A stretch of DNA of 64,000 bases from Viridibacterium silvisoli (GTDB lineage: Bacteria; Pseudomonadota; Gammaproteobacteria; Burkholderiales; Rhodocyclaceae), in NCBI RefSeq assembly GCF_036017035.1, contig NZ_JAYXHS010000001.1, positions 1,178,001 through 1,242,000 of the forward strand, given 5' to 3'. Position numbers and translations under genes: made by a program. The notes under the pieces were generated by a model that did no database searches, was not told the DNA's origin, and saw nothing but the letters and a program-made list of their open reading frames with translations. How positions within the stretch are numbered: the stretch's first letter is position 1; the number at the start of each line of letters is the position of its first letter. Shown here one piece after another: positions 42,660-50,981 of the stretch.

Positions 42660-44327
42660 GTGACGGATCAGCTCAGGATTCACGAGAAGCAGGCGGGCAT
42701 TGCGCCCTTTCAGACGCGCTTGCCGTTCCTGTTCGGTTTCCCTCTCAAGACCGGCCCCATGGTCTTTCTCGCTTGCATCACGCTAGGCAGCGTGCTGGCG
42801 GGCGTCGCTCTTGGCAGCTTTGCCGTGATCCTGAAAGGGACGCTGGCGTATCTCAGCCTGCGCTATGCATTCAACCTGCTCGATCTCTTCTCGCTGGGGC
42901 GTTTCGAGAGCGAGTCGCCGGATATGACCTTGACCGGGACGGAGCGTCGCCCGGCCAAGTTCGGCCTTGTTCTCGTCCTGTTCATCGCCATCGCTGTGGC
43001 CCTTGGCAGCATGCAGGTCGCGCATCGTGTGGAAAGCGATCCGGTCGTGCGGGCTCAGCTGCAGGCCGTACGAGCTGCCGAGGAAAAGGCCGCGATGGAG
43101 GCCATGCAGCGTGAAGCAGCGGCCTACGACAAACGTATCGGCATCGATCCCTCGCCGGCTACCGCGCCGGTCGAGGCAGAAGCACCCGCGCCGGAGGCTG
43201 GCGACGAGGATGGAGACCACGCCGAGCCCGAGGACACGCCCACCGTGGCTGGGCCGGCAGCCGTAGCGACCACGCTGCCTGTTGCGGGCGAAGCAGTCGC
43301 CGACTTCGATCTGCCTCAACCAGGTGATGCCCTGTGGTTCAGATTGCAACCTGTGTGGTACTGGCTGGTCGTGCTGGCCTTGAGTCTCATGCTGCCGGCC
43401 GCGGTGATCGTCATCGCGCTTGAAGACAAATTCTTCAAGGCACTCAATCCTGCCAACCTGGTGTCCCTGCTCCGCACCATGGGGGCAAACTATTTCATCC
43501 TGTGGGCATGCTGTCTGTTGCTCGTGGGTGGCCGCCAGCTAGCCCTGTCCCTTGGCGCAGACTGGGCGCCCTGGTTGCGCTTTCCTGCCGAGATGGCCAT
43601 TGCCGGTTATCTCGGCATGGTGCTGTTCTGCATGATTGGCTACGTGCTGTACCAGTACCACCAGGAGCTGGGACTGGAAGTGACGGTTGATTTCGACGGC
43701 CATCGCGAACGGGAAGCGAAGGAGAAGTCGCAACGTGACGGTCGTGTGCCTGTGGTGCCGGACGATCCCCTCGAGGCGCGCCTGCAGCCCTTGCTCGCGA
43801 GGGGCAAGGTGAGTGATGCGGTGGCCGAGCTACGCGACTTCATGCGTTACGACAAACTCGATCCGAAACTCAATACGCGCATGCACCAGCTCCACATGTT
43901 GCAAGGGGATGACGCGCAGACACTGGCGCACGGCCAGGTGTGGATCCAGTCACTGGCACGTGCCGGCCTGGCACGCGAGGCCTACGACGCCCATGAAGCC
44001 TTGCTGCGTCTGCAGCCGGAGTTCGTCGTCGAAAGCGGCGATGCGATCCTGTGCATTGCGCGTGGTGCCTGGCAAGCGCGCGATTTCAAGCGTGCCGGGC
44101 GTGTCATCCAGGGTTTCGACAAGCGCTTCCCCAAGCATCGCGATACGCCAGCCGTGCTCTTCCTCGCTGCACAGCTGTCGAGCGAATACCTGCGCCAGCA
44201 CGACCATGCCATACGCCTGTTGCAGATGCTGATCCGCCACTATCCCGATGCCGAGCCGACGGCCGAGGCGCGCACCTATCTGCAGGTGCTCGAGCGTGTT
44301 GCTGCACAGGGCGCGAGCGCAGGCTGA
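42660..44327 (+). CDS. Membrane protein with C-terminal TPR-like repeats
   Basis: The 555-residue protein (GTG start with GGGGGAGA) has two N-terminal membrane helices (about 30-65 and 98-116), a Glu/Ala/Pro-rich periplasmic or cytoplasmic spacer with coiled-coil tendency (residues 120-220), three more helices (about 235-345) and a soluble C-terminal domain of TPR-like helical repeats (about 370-545; LLRLQPEFVV, AWQARDFKRAGRVIQGF, HDHAIRLLQMLIRHYPDAEP). It resembles unassigned DUF4013-type membrane proteins. A scaffold role is possible. Confidence 0.75.
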   Translation: MTDQLRIHEKQAGIAPFQTRLPFLFGFPLKTGPMVFLACITLGSVLAGVALGSFAVILKGTLAYLSLRYAFNLLDLFSLGRFESESPDMTLTGTERRPAKFGLVLVLFIAIAVALGSMQVAHRVESDPVVRAQLQAVRAAEEKAAMEAMQREAAAYDKRIGIDPSPATAPVEAEAPAPEAGDEDGDHAEPEDTPTVAGPAAVATTLPVAGEAVADFDLPQPGDALWFRLQPVWYWLVVLALSLMLPAAVIVIALEDKFFKALNPANLVSLLRTMGANYFILWACCLLLVGGRQLALSLGADWAPWLRFPAEMAIAGYLGMVLFCMIGYVLYQYHQELGLEVTVDFDGHREREAKEKSQRDGRVPVVPDDPLEARLQPLLARGKVSDAVAELRDFMRYDKLDPKLNTRMHQLHMLQGDDAQTLAHGQVWIQSLARAGLAREAYDAHEALLRLQPEFVVESGDAILCIARGAWQARDFKRAGRVIQGFDKRFPKHRDTPAVLFLAAQLSSEYLRQHDHAIRLLQMLIRHYPDAEPTAEARTYLQVLERVAAQGASAG

Positions 44328-44419
44328 GCTCAGGCCCAAAGCCTTCAGTCTGATGAGGCGTGGAGCAAGGCGCGCGCGCCAGGGCAGCCAGCGCTGCGCG
44401 CGGTCCCTTGATACATGCC

Positions 44420-44863
44420 TCAATAGGTCTTGTAGGGAAGGAATTTCCCGCTCATCGTGATGCTCACGCGGTCCCCCATGGGGTTTGCCTCACGCTTCAG
44501 GTCCATCTTGAAGTCGATTGCGCTCATGATGCCGTCGCCAAACTCTTCGTGGATGAGTTCCTTGAAGGTGGTGCCGTACACGCTCACCAGTTCGTAGAAG
44601 CGGTAGATCAGCGGGTCGGTCGGCACCGAGGTCGGCAGCGAGCCCTTGTAGGGCACGACCTGCAGCAGGTTGATGGCTTCCTCGGGCAACTCGAACAGGG
44701 CGCCGACCTTTGTGGCCTGCTCTTCGCTGAGCGTCATCTGGCCGAGCAGCGCGGCGGTGGTCCATTCTTTCGACAGGCCGACCACTTCGGCGATCTGCGA
44801 CCACTTCAGTTTCTTCTGGATCTTTTTGGCGACAATCATTTCGGTGACGTCATAACGGTTCAT
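44420..44863 (-). CDS. cynS: Cyanate hydratase (cyanase)
   Basis: Cyanase converts cyanate and bicarbonate to ammonia and CO2, so it detoxifies cyanate and provides nitrogen. The 147-residue protein has the helix-turn-helix-like N-terminal domain (MTEMIVAKKIQKK-like start, WSQIAEVVGLSKEW) and the catalytic part with Arg and Glu in IYRFYELVSVYG and Ser in DGIMSAIDF, matching Arg96, Glu99 and Ser122 of the E. coli enzyme. ATG at 44863 has AAGGAGAGCACC. It is the last gene of the cyanate transport operon. Confidence 0.96.
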   Translation of the reverse strand: MNRYDVTEMIVAKKIQKKLKWSQIAEVVGLSKEWTTAALLGQMTLSEEQATKVGALFELPEEAINLLQVVPYKGSLPTSVPTDPLIYRFYELVSVYGTTFKELIHEEFGDGIMSAIDFKMDLKREANPMGDRVSITMSGKFLPYKTY

Positions 44864-44889
44864 GGTGCTCTCCTTGGACAAGTGGGGGA

Positions 44890-45768
44890 TCAGGAAACGA
44901 GGCGCACGACAGGTGCGCCGGGGGGATGGGATTCAATGGGGGCGTCTTCTTCCAGGCCGGGCCTTACTACGAGCGGCTCGCTGGCCGGCAGGCCGGCGTA
45001 GTCGTTGGAGCGGCTGACGAGGAAGTCGACGAGGTGATTGCGGATACGGTAGTACTGCGGGTCGTGGTGGATGCTGCTGCGCGTGCGGTCGCGCGGCATC
45101 GTCACTTCGACGATCTCGGCGATGCGCGCCTGCGGGCCGTTGCTCATGAGCAGGATCTTGTCGGCGAGCAGGATGGCCTCGTCGACATCGTGCGTGATCA
45201 TGAACACGGTCTGGTGCGTGGCCTGCACGATGGACAGCAGCTCGTCCTGGATGGTGCCGCGCGTGAGCGCATCGAGCGCGCCGAAGGGCTCGTCGAGCAG
45301 CAGCATCTTCGGCTCGATGGCAAAGGCGCGGGCGATACCCACGCGCTGCTTCATGCCACCGGAAAGCTCGCTCGGCTTCTTGTGCAGTGCCTTGCCGAGG
45401 CCGACCATCTCCAGATACTTCGTGCTGTGTGCGCCGACCTGTGCGCGCGACCATTCGGGCCAGCGCGAACGCACGCCGAACTCGACATTCGCGAGCGTCG
45501 TCATCCACGGCATGAGTGCATGACTCTGGAATACCACGCCGCGATCCAGCGAGGGGCCACGCACTTCGCGGCCGTCCATGAAGACGTGACCGCCGCTGGC
45601 TTCGTCGAGGCCGGCGAGTACGTTGAGGATGGTCGTCTTGCCGCAACCCGAGTGGCCGATGATGCAGACGAACTCGCCGCGCGCGATGCCGAAATCGACG
45701 TTCTCGAAAACCGCCGGGCCGGCCTTGTCATAGCGTCGTGCGAGGGATTCAACCTTGAGGAAGGACAT
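44890..45768 (-). CDS. ABC transporter ATPase (nitrate/cyanate type)
   Basis: The 292-residue ATPase has Walker A GHSGCGKTT, signature LSGGMKQRVGIARAFAIE, Walker B MLLLDEPFGALD and the H-loop MITHDVDEA, and belongs to the NrtD/SsuB/CynD group. A short C-terminal tail follows. It energises uptake of nitrate-like anions; with cynS 26 bases downstream the substrate is most likely cyanate. Gene order is substrate-binding protein, permease, ATPase, cyanase. Confidence 0.92.
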   Translation of the reverse strand: MSFLKVESLARRYDKAGPAVFENVDFGIARGEFVCIIGHSGCGKTTILNVLAGLDEASGGHVFMDGREVRGPSLDRGVVFQSHALMPWMTTLANVEFGVRSRWPEWSRAQVGAHSTKYLEMVGLGKALHKKPSELSGGMKQRVGIARAFAIEPKMLLLDEPFGALDALTRGTIQDELLSIVQATHQTVFMITHDVDEAILLADKILLMSNGPQARIAEIVEVTMPRDRTRSSIHHDPQYYRIRNHLVDFLVSRSNDYAGLPASEPLVVRPGLEEDAPIESHPPGAPVVRLVS

Positions 45769-45774
45769 GTCCGC

Positions 45775-46629
45775 TTATTCCTTGTAACTGACGAGGCGCG
45801 CCAGCCGTGCCAGCGCCGTGTCGAGCAGCATGCCGACGAGGCCGATGACGAGAATGGCGGTGAAGATGTTGGTGATGGAAAGGTTGTTCCACTCGTTCCA
45901 CACGAAGTAGCCGATGCCGGTGCCGCCGACCAGCATCTCGGCCGCAACGATCACCAGCCAGGCGATGCCGATGGAGATGCGCATGCCCGTCATGATGGTC
46001 GGCGCCGCCGCGGGCAGGATCACGCAGAAGGCTGTGCGCAGCGGCGATACCTCCAGCGTGCGCGCCACATTGAGCCAGTCGCGGCGCACGCTAGCCACGC
46101 CAAAGGCGGTGTTGATGAGCATCGGCCAGATCGAGCAGATGAAGATGACAAAGATCGCCGAGATGCCCGAGTCCTTGATCGTGTACAGCGCCAGCGGCAT
46201 CCATGCCAGCGGCGAGATCGGCTTGAGGATCTGGATATACGGGTCCAGCGCGCGGTAGATCAGCGGCGACATGCCAATGGCAAAGCCGAGCGGAATCGCC
46301 ACCAGCGCGGCCAGCAGATATCCAGCCATCACGCGCGCAATGGAGTAACCGATCTGGATACCGAGGCCCTTGTCATTGGTGCCGCGGTCGTAGAACGGAT
46401 CCTTGATGTGCTCCCAGAGTTTCGCCCCGACATCGGCCGGACCGGGGAAGGCACTCTTCGCTCCGGTGGCCGCCGCACCGCCGACCAGTGCGGCGTATTC
46501 GGGGTCGACAATGACCGCTGCCTCCTTCGGTCGCGTGGCGAGATGCCAGGCGGAGAGAGCGACCAACAGGATCAGCAGGGAGAGGAGTGGCGCGAGCCAG
46601 GGTTTGGTTTTGTTCATGGTGTCCGACAT
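45775..46629 (-). CDS. ABC transporter permease (nitrate/cyanate type)
   Basis: The 284-residue permease has six to seven membrane helices and the EAA-like loop typical of NrtB/CynB (DWLNVARTLEVSPLRTAFCVILPAAAP). An N-terminal segment (about residues 30-60, PEYAALVGGAAATG) precedes the core and is longer than in SsuC. Its stop lies 6 bases from the ATPase start. A palindromic repeat lies just upstream of its start. Confidence 0.9.
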   Translation of the reverse strand: MSDTMNKTKPWLAPLLSLLILLVALSAWHLATRPKEAAVIVDPEYAALVGGAAATGAKSAFPGPADVGAKLWEHIKDPFYDRGTNDKGLGIQIGYSIARVMAGYLLAALVAIPLGFAIGMSPLIYRALDPYIQILKPISPLAWMPLALYTIKDSGISAIFVIFICSIWPMLINTAFGVASVRRDWLNVARTLEVSPLRTAFCVILPAAAPTIMTGMRISIGIAWLVIVAAEMLVGGTGIGYFVWNEWNNLSITNIFTAILVIGLVGMLLDTALARLARLVSYKE

Positions 46630-46640
46630 TCATATTCACT

Positions 46641-46666
46641 GTCATTCCCGCTTTCGCGGGAATGAC
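46641..46666. repeat. Palindromic repeat GTCATTCCCGC-TTTC-GCGGGAATGAC
   Basis: A perfect 11-bp stem with a TTTC loop lies between the substrate-binding protein and permease genes. It belongs to the common intergenic repeats of the GTCATTCCCGCGAAAG type (compare 6870-6940) and may stabilise the upstream message. Confidence 0.8.
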
Positions 46667-46676
46667 GGCAGGGGGA

Positions 46677-48026
46677 TCAAGTGCGCTTGATCGCAAAGCT
46701 CTTGATGTAGTCCTCGGGTTTCGCCGGATCGAACTCCTTCTTCATGACGAAGAATTTCTTCGTCGTGCTCTCCGGTGGCGCAAAGCCATTGCTCTTCATC
46801 AAGCGCGCCGCGTCGGTGGCGAGGAAGACATCGCTGGCGATCTTCTTGTAGTCCACGTCGCCCTTGATCTGCCCCCAGCGCTTCATCTGCGTGAGGATCC
46901 ACACCGCGAATGACTCGTAGGGGAAGGGGTCGAACTCGATGCGGTCCGGCACTTTCTTCACTGCGCCGAGGCCGTCGGCGAAGGTGCCGGAGAGGATCTG
47001 TTCGATCACCGTCTCGGGCTGGTTGAGGTAGTTGGCCGGTGCAATCGCCGTGGCGATCTCCTTGCGGTTCTCGGCCTTGCTGGCATGCGCAGCGGCGTCG
47101 ATGATGGCTTTCAGCAGCGCCTGATACGTATTCGGCATCGTCGTCACGAACTCCTTGCTGGCACCGAAGGCGCAGCATGGGTGACCGTCCCAGATGTCGC
47201 GGGTGAGCATGTGGATGAAGCCCACGCCGTCATACACCGCGCGCTGGTTCATCGGGTCCGGGCCGAGGAAGCCGTCGATGTTTTCCGCACGCAGGTTGGC
47301 GACCATTTCCGGCGGCGGCACGGCGCGGATCTGCACATCGCTGTCCGGGTCGATGCCGTGTTCGGCGAGGTAGTAGCGCAGCAGGTAGTTGTGCATCGAA
47401 TAGTCGAACGGCACGGCCAGCTTGAAGCCCTTCCACTGCTTGGGGTCGCGCTTGTCCTTGTGCTTCATCGCCAGCGTGATGGCCTGGCCGTTGATGTTCT
47501 CGATGGCGGGTACCGACCATGGCACGGGCGTCGAGCCGACACCCATGGAGATTGCCAATGGCATAGGCGAGAGCATGTGGGCGGCGTCGTATTCCTTGTT
47601 CATCGCCTTGTCGCGGATCACCGCCCACCCCGCCGTCTTCACCACGTCCACGTCGAGGCCGTATTTCGAATAGAAGCCCAACGGTGCAGCCATGATGATG
47701 GGCGTGGCGCAGGTGATCGGGATGAAGCCGACCTTCAGCTTCTGCTTCTCCAGCTTGCCGCCGCTTTGCGCGAAGGCTTCCTTGGCGCTGCCCAGCGGAA
47801 ACAGTGTCGAGATCGCTGCGAGTGCCGTGCCCGCGCCAACCGAGCGCAGGAAGTTGCGCCGCAGATTGTCGTCGGGGAACAGCGCGCGCATCACGGCGCT
47901 TTCCACCGCCCTGTCCTGTGCCGTCTGCACACTCGTGTCGTGCTCGGCCTGGCTGCTGTGCTGGCCGCAGCTACAGCCCTTGTGCAGGCGCACCTCGGGA
48001 TCAAAGGGGTTGCGGAAGATCGACAT
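46677..48026 (-). CDS. Nitrate/cyanate-type substrate-binding protein with TAT signal
   Basis: The 449-residue NrtA/CynA-like periplasmic protein has an unusual N-terminus: about 55 residues with a Cys-rich motif (GCSCGQH) precede a twin-arginine motif (LRRNFLRSVGAG) and hydrophobic region. The mature part shows KVGFIPITCATPIIMAAPLGFYSKYGLDV and the DGHPCCAF segment typical of this group. It captures the anion for the ABC permease. The ATG at 48026 fits the binding protein alone, not the longer frame. Cyanate is the likely ligand from cynS in the same operon. Confidence 0.92.
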   Translation of the reverse strand: MSIFRNPFDPEVRLHKGCSCGQHSSQAEHDTSVQTAQDRAVESAVMRALFPDDNLRRNFLRSVGAGTALAAISTLFPLGSAKEAFAQSGGKLEKQKLKVGFIPITCATPIIMAAPLGFYSKYGLDVDVVKTAGWAVIRDKAMNKEYDAAHMLSPMPLAISMGVGSTPVPWSVPAIENINGQAITLAMKHKDKRDPKQWKGFKLAVPFDYSMHNYLLRYYLAEHGIDPDSDVQIRAVPPPEMVANLRAENIDGFLGPDPMNQRAVYDGVGFIHMLTRDIWDGHPCCAFGASKEFVTTMPNTYQALLKAIIDAAAHASKAENRKEIATAIAPANYLNQPETVIEQILSGTFADGLGAVKKVPDRIEFDPFPYESFAVWILTQMKRWGQIKGDVDYKKIASDVFLATDAARLMKSNGFAPPESTTKKFFVMKKEFDPAKPEDYIKSFAIKRT

Positions 48027-48045
48027 GATGCGGATTCCTTTCGTT

Positions 48046-48780
48046 TCAGGCTGGCACGGACTGGATGGCAGGCGCGTGGACGGACGCGTCCGGTTCGGAA
48101 ATGGGCGTAATGAATTCGATGTCGTCGCGATACACGGCGTAGCCACGCTGGTACTCCATGACGCGCACCACCTCCTCGATGACGCGTTCGTCATGGCCGG
48201 CGCGGCGCAAAAGGTGCAGGCCCAGTTCGACGCCCGAGCTGATGCCGCTGCTGGTGATGAGACGGCCGGCGTCGACCACGCGTGCGCGGCTGACACGGCA
48301 ACGCGGTGCGATCTCGGCGAGGCGGTCGATCGGCGTCTTGCCCATGTGCGAGGCCTCGAGCCGATCAGCCTCCTTGCGGGACGTGGCCGACAGGCCATCG
48401 AGCAAGCCCATGCGGCCATAGATCCACGCGCCGGTGCCGACGCTGGCCAGCAGGCAGCTCGGCGGCAGGCTGCGGATGTAGTCGTGCAATTTGCGGTTGT
48501 GCATCTCCGGCCGCGCGCCGGGGCCGCCGGGAAGCAGTAGCGCATCGATGGCGGGTGCGTCGCTCAGCGCGTAGCTGGGCAGCACGCTGATGCCGGCCTG
48601 CGTCGACACCGGGCGCAACACTTCGCCGATGAGGAAGACGTCGATCTCGGGGTCGATACGACGCGCGACTGACAACACCCCCGCCACCGCCGCGTAGTCG
48701 AGCACCTCTGCGTCCCTGAAGACGTAGATGCCGAGGCGGAAGCCTGGAATATGAGTGGTGTGTGTTGCAGAGCGTGGCAT
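48046..48780 (-). CDS. DJ-1/PfpI-type protein lacking the nucleophile cysteine
   Basis: The 244-residue protein resembles GlxA/isonitrile-hydratase-like DJ-1/PfpI proteins: LGIYVFRDAEVLDYAAV, ALLLPGGPGARPEMHN, then the nucleophile elbow, here ASVGTGAWIYGRMGLLDG where the usual Cys is Gly, and GLITSSG-like RLITSSGISSGVELGLHLL. It has no AraC-like DNA-binding domain. The missing Cys argues for a binding or regulatory role, or a changed chemistry. It opens the cyanate operon, 19 bases before the substrate-binding protein gene. Confidence 0.85.
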   Translation of the reverse strand: MPRSATHTTHIPGFRLGIYVFRDAEVLDYAAVAGVLSVARRIDPEIDVFLIGEVLRPVSTQAGISVLPSYALSDAPAIDALLLPGGPGARPEMHNRKLHDYIRSLPPSCLLASVGTGAWIYGRMGLLDGLSATSRKEADRLEASHMGKTPIDRLAEIAPRCRVSRARVVDAGRLITSSGISSGVELGLHLLRRAGHDERVIEEVVRVMEYQRGYAVYRDDIEFITPISEPDASVHAPAIQSVPA

Positions 48781-48852
48781 GAAACCCCCGTGTGTCGAAC
48801 GCATCTTCTGCGTTACGACGCCACGGCGGTATCACGACAAATGTGATTGTTT

Positions 48853-48870
48853 TGTAGTGCTGGAACTACA
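48853..48870. promoter_or_regulatory. Palindrome TGTAGT-N6-ACTACA, copy 2
   Basis: TGTAGTGCTGGAACTACA lies about 73 bases upstream of the first gene of the cyanate operon. It shares arms with the copy at 42499-42516. Confidence 0.5.
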
Positions 48871-48889
48871 GGAGCTGGTGCCGGGGGGG

Positions 48890-49534
48890 TCAGCGCACCT
48901 CGACGATGGCTTCCAGGCGCCTGGCACTGGTACCGTTCTTATCGTTGAATGCCGTGATGATGGCCTGCCGCAGCCTGGCATCATCGACTTGCGCATCGAC
49001 CGGCAATTGCCCGTCACCACTGAGGCCGACGGCTTCGAGGTAGTGGTACTTGATGACGTCCAGATCGGTGGCCGTGCCCTTCAGGCGCTTGCCATCGAGC
49101 AGACGTGCCGAGGCGAGCGAGATACGGCGGTAGGTGCGGTCGTCATCGCCCAGCCAGCTGAGCATTGCCCCCTTGCCGACGCTATTGCCGACATTGGCTT
49201 GTTCGAGCTCGGCCAGCAAGGCCTTGTCATCGGGCGCGCCGAGACGGCCCGAAGGCGCGTTGCCGTGCTCGGCGCTTGTGTCCTGGCCCGTCGCCGGACC
49301 TGGCTGGCCCGCGGGTTGCGCGATGTCGGCCCCGCCCTTGTGTACCCCGGCGGCGGGAGGCTCCGCAGCCAGCACGGCGGCTGGCGAGGGCTCGGCTGCC
49401 TTGTCCTCCGCTTTGAACAGGCCGGCCTGATGCAGGGCGATGATCAGCGCGGTAATTGCCGAGATGCACCCCGCCGCCGCGGTCATGATGCCGGGCAAGG
49501 TCTGCCACCAGCTCTGTGTCGTCTGCTCTGCCAT
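48890..49534 (-). CDS. Single-TM protein of unknown function, paralog 1
   Basis: The 214-residue protein has an N-terminal segment WWQTLPGIMTAAAGCISAIT with a membrane helix running to about residue 38, a Pro/Ala-rich linker (40-100), and a C-terminal domain (about 105-214: RTYRRISLASARLLDGKRL, TATDLDVIKYHYLEAVGL, DARLRQAIITAFNDKNGT) shared with the protein encoded at 50266. It follows the CHAP gene by 41 bases with a strong GGGAGGAG site, so the two are one operon. The C-terminal domain is probably outside the inner membrane. No family recognised. Confidence 0.75.
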   Translation of the reverse strand: MAEQTTQSWWQTLPGIMTAAAGCISAITALIIALHQAGLFKAEDKAAEPSPAAVLAAEPPAAGVHKGGADIAQPAGQPGPATGQDTSAEHGNAPSGRLGAPDDKALLAELEQANVGNSVGKGAMLSWLGDDDRTYRRISLASARLLDGKRLKGTATDLDVIKYHYLEAVGLSGDGQLPVDAQVDDARLRQAIITAFNDKNGTSARRLEAIVEVR

Positions 49535-49575
49535 AACGCTCCTCCCGAGCCCGGCGCTGCCGTTGCCGGGCTAGC

Positions 49576-50097
49576 TCAATCAAAAATCCGGATGTAGCTC
49601 TTCACCAGGCTCGGCACGCGCTCCTTGAGCCACACGCCGTCGCCGGTCACGCTATCGCGCTCGCCCTTGCCGTTGGTATTGCCTTCGATGGTCCTGATCT
49701 TGTTCGTCGGCCTGGGCTGATCCTCGATGACCAGCCCGATATGCGAGAAGTCGAAGACCACGAAGTCACCGGCGCGCGCCTTCTCGGTTTCCGGCAGCAG
49801 CTTCAGCTTGCGCTGTACCGCCCACTTCTCCCAGCCGAAGGCGCTTGCGTCACGACAGCGCCATTTGTCCGCGAGGGAGAAAGATGCCAGCTGCAGCGTC
49901 CTGCGCACCTCCTCGTCTTCGAGCCATTCGCGCATCACCCAGGAGGTCAGCGCCGCACACCATGGCCACGCGCCTGGTGCCAGCCAGGTAGCGCCCTGGT
50001 ATTCGACGATGCGCGCGCCGGTGTTGTTACCACCTTGTTCGCGCGTGCCGACTTCCTTCTGGGCAATGTCGATCAGCTTCTGGATGCAGGAATTCAT
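49576..50097 (-). CDS. CHAP-domain peptidoglycan peptidase without signal peptide
   Basis: The 173-residue protein has a CHAP (NlpC/P60-like) fold: Cys in WPWCAALTSWVM (about residue 47), His in FSHIGLVIED and the late TIEGNTNG. Such enzymes cut peptide cross-links or the amide bond of peptidoglycan. It begins MNSCIQKLIDIAQKEVGTRE, which is the catalytic domain itself; no signal peptide is visible, so export by another route or lysis is needed, as for phage endolysins or secreted effectors. It is flanked by the two paralogs and carries the shared upstream motif. Confidence 0.82.
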   Translation of the reverse strand: MNSCIQKLIDIAQKEVGTREQGGNNTGARIVEYQGATWLAPGAWPWCAALTSWVMREWLEDEEVRRTLQLASFSLADKWRCRDASAFGWEKWAVQRKLKLLPETEKARAGDFVVFDFSHIGLVIEDQPRPTNKIRTIEGNTNGKGERDSVTGDGVWLKERVPSLVKSYIRIFD

Positions 50098-50155
50098 GAG
50101 AGCCCCGTCGTTGAAATGGTGCGCACCGGCATGCCTCTCGCAGGGCACGGCAGAT

Positions 50156-50200
50156 TCAACATAGAGGCTGGGTGGTGTCGGCGCCCTTGTACCTAAGGGC
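50156..50200 (-). promoter_or_regulatory. Shared bipartite motif, site A (CHAP operon)
   Basis: On the minus strand GCCCTTAGGTAC, 24 bases, CTATGTTGAATC. The CTAT lies 64 bases before the CHAP start. Identical arrangement at sites B and C. Confidence 0.65.
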
Positions 50201-50265
50201 AGAGCGCTGTGGGCGTGGCAGTTTTGCCGCGCGCCCGAGTATGCCGGGGCGTGTGCAGCGATCGT

Positions 50266-50850
50266 CTAGCGCGCCTCGACGATGCCTTCCATGCGTGTGG
50301 CACGCGTGCCGTTCTGGGCGTTGAACGCGGCCACGATGGCCTGGCTCAGTCGGGCGTTGTCGATGCGCGCATCGAAGGGGAGCGGGCTGTTGCCATCGCG
50401 GCCGATCGCTTCGAGATAGCGATGCTTGATGACTTCCAGATCGGTCGCCGTGCCCGCCAGGCGCCAGCCATCGAGCAGGCGTGCAGCAGCCCGGCCGATG
50501 CGGCGGAAGGTGCGGTAATCGTCGGCCAGCCAGTCCGGCATCGGTTCCTGTCCCACCCTGTTGTGGATATTGGCCTCGGTGAGCGCTTCCCGGAGTGCCT
50601 TGTCATCGAGTTCGCCGAAGCGGTCGGTGGCGTTGCCCGGGGCGATCAGGGCCGGCTCCGTGCGCAGGCCGGCAGCCGGAGGGTCGGCCGCCAGAATGGC
50701 TGCGACGGCGTCTTCGGGTGCTGGCGGGTCCGGCCTGAGCAGGCCGGTCTCATAAAGCGCAATCAATGCCGCAATGCCTGCCAGGCAGGCGGCGGCTGCC
50801 ATGCCGCTGGGGAGCGGCTGCACTGTGCTGTCGGTCGTTTTCTCTGCCAC
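50266..50850 (-). CDS. Single-TM protein of unknown function, paralog 2
   Basis: The 194-residue protein (GTG start with GGAGAT) is a clear paralog of the product at 48890: membrane helix near residues 15-37 (MAAAACLAGIAALIALYETG), a Pro/Ala-rich linker, and the shared C-terminal domain (YRTFRRIGRAAARLLDG, GTATDLEVIKHRYLEAIG, ARLSQAIVAAFNAQNGT). It has its own copy of the bipartite motif upstream and ends 168 bases before the CHAP start. The pair flanks the CHAP peptidase. Confidence 0.75.
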   Translation of the reverse strand: MAEKTTDSTVQPLPSGMAAAACLAGIAALIALYETGLLRPDPPAPEDAVAAILAADPPAAGLRTEPALIAPGNATDRFGELDDKALREALTEANIHNRVGQEPMPDWLADDYRTFRRIGRAAARLLDGWRLAGTATDLEVIKHRYLEAIGRDGNSPLPFDARIDNARLSQAIVAAFNAQNGTRATRMEGIVEAR

Positions 50851-50878
50851 GACGATCTCCTGCCCTGCGCGACAAGAT

Positions 50879-50923
50879 TCAACATAGAGGCTGGCTGGTA
50901 TCACCGCCTTCGTACCTAAGGGC
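50879..50923 (-). promoter_or_regulatory. Shared bipartite motif, site B (paralog 2)
   Basis: GCCCTTAGGTAC, 24 bases, CTATGTTGAATC on the minus strand; CTAT lies 34 bases before the GTG at 50850. Confidence 0.65.
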
Positions 50924-50981
50924 ATGCTGATCATGCTCTTCGCCAGGATGACGAAGGCATCGTCCGGCGGGCTGCCCGCTG

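Noticed and set aside
44926..46665. Plus-strand frame of 579 codons
   Set aside because: Antisense to the cyanate ABC ATPase and permease genes, with Arg/His/Asp-rich shadow composition.
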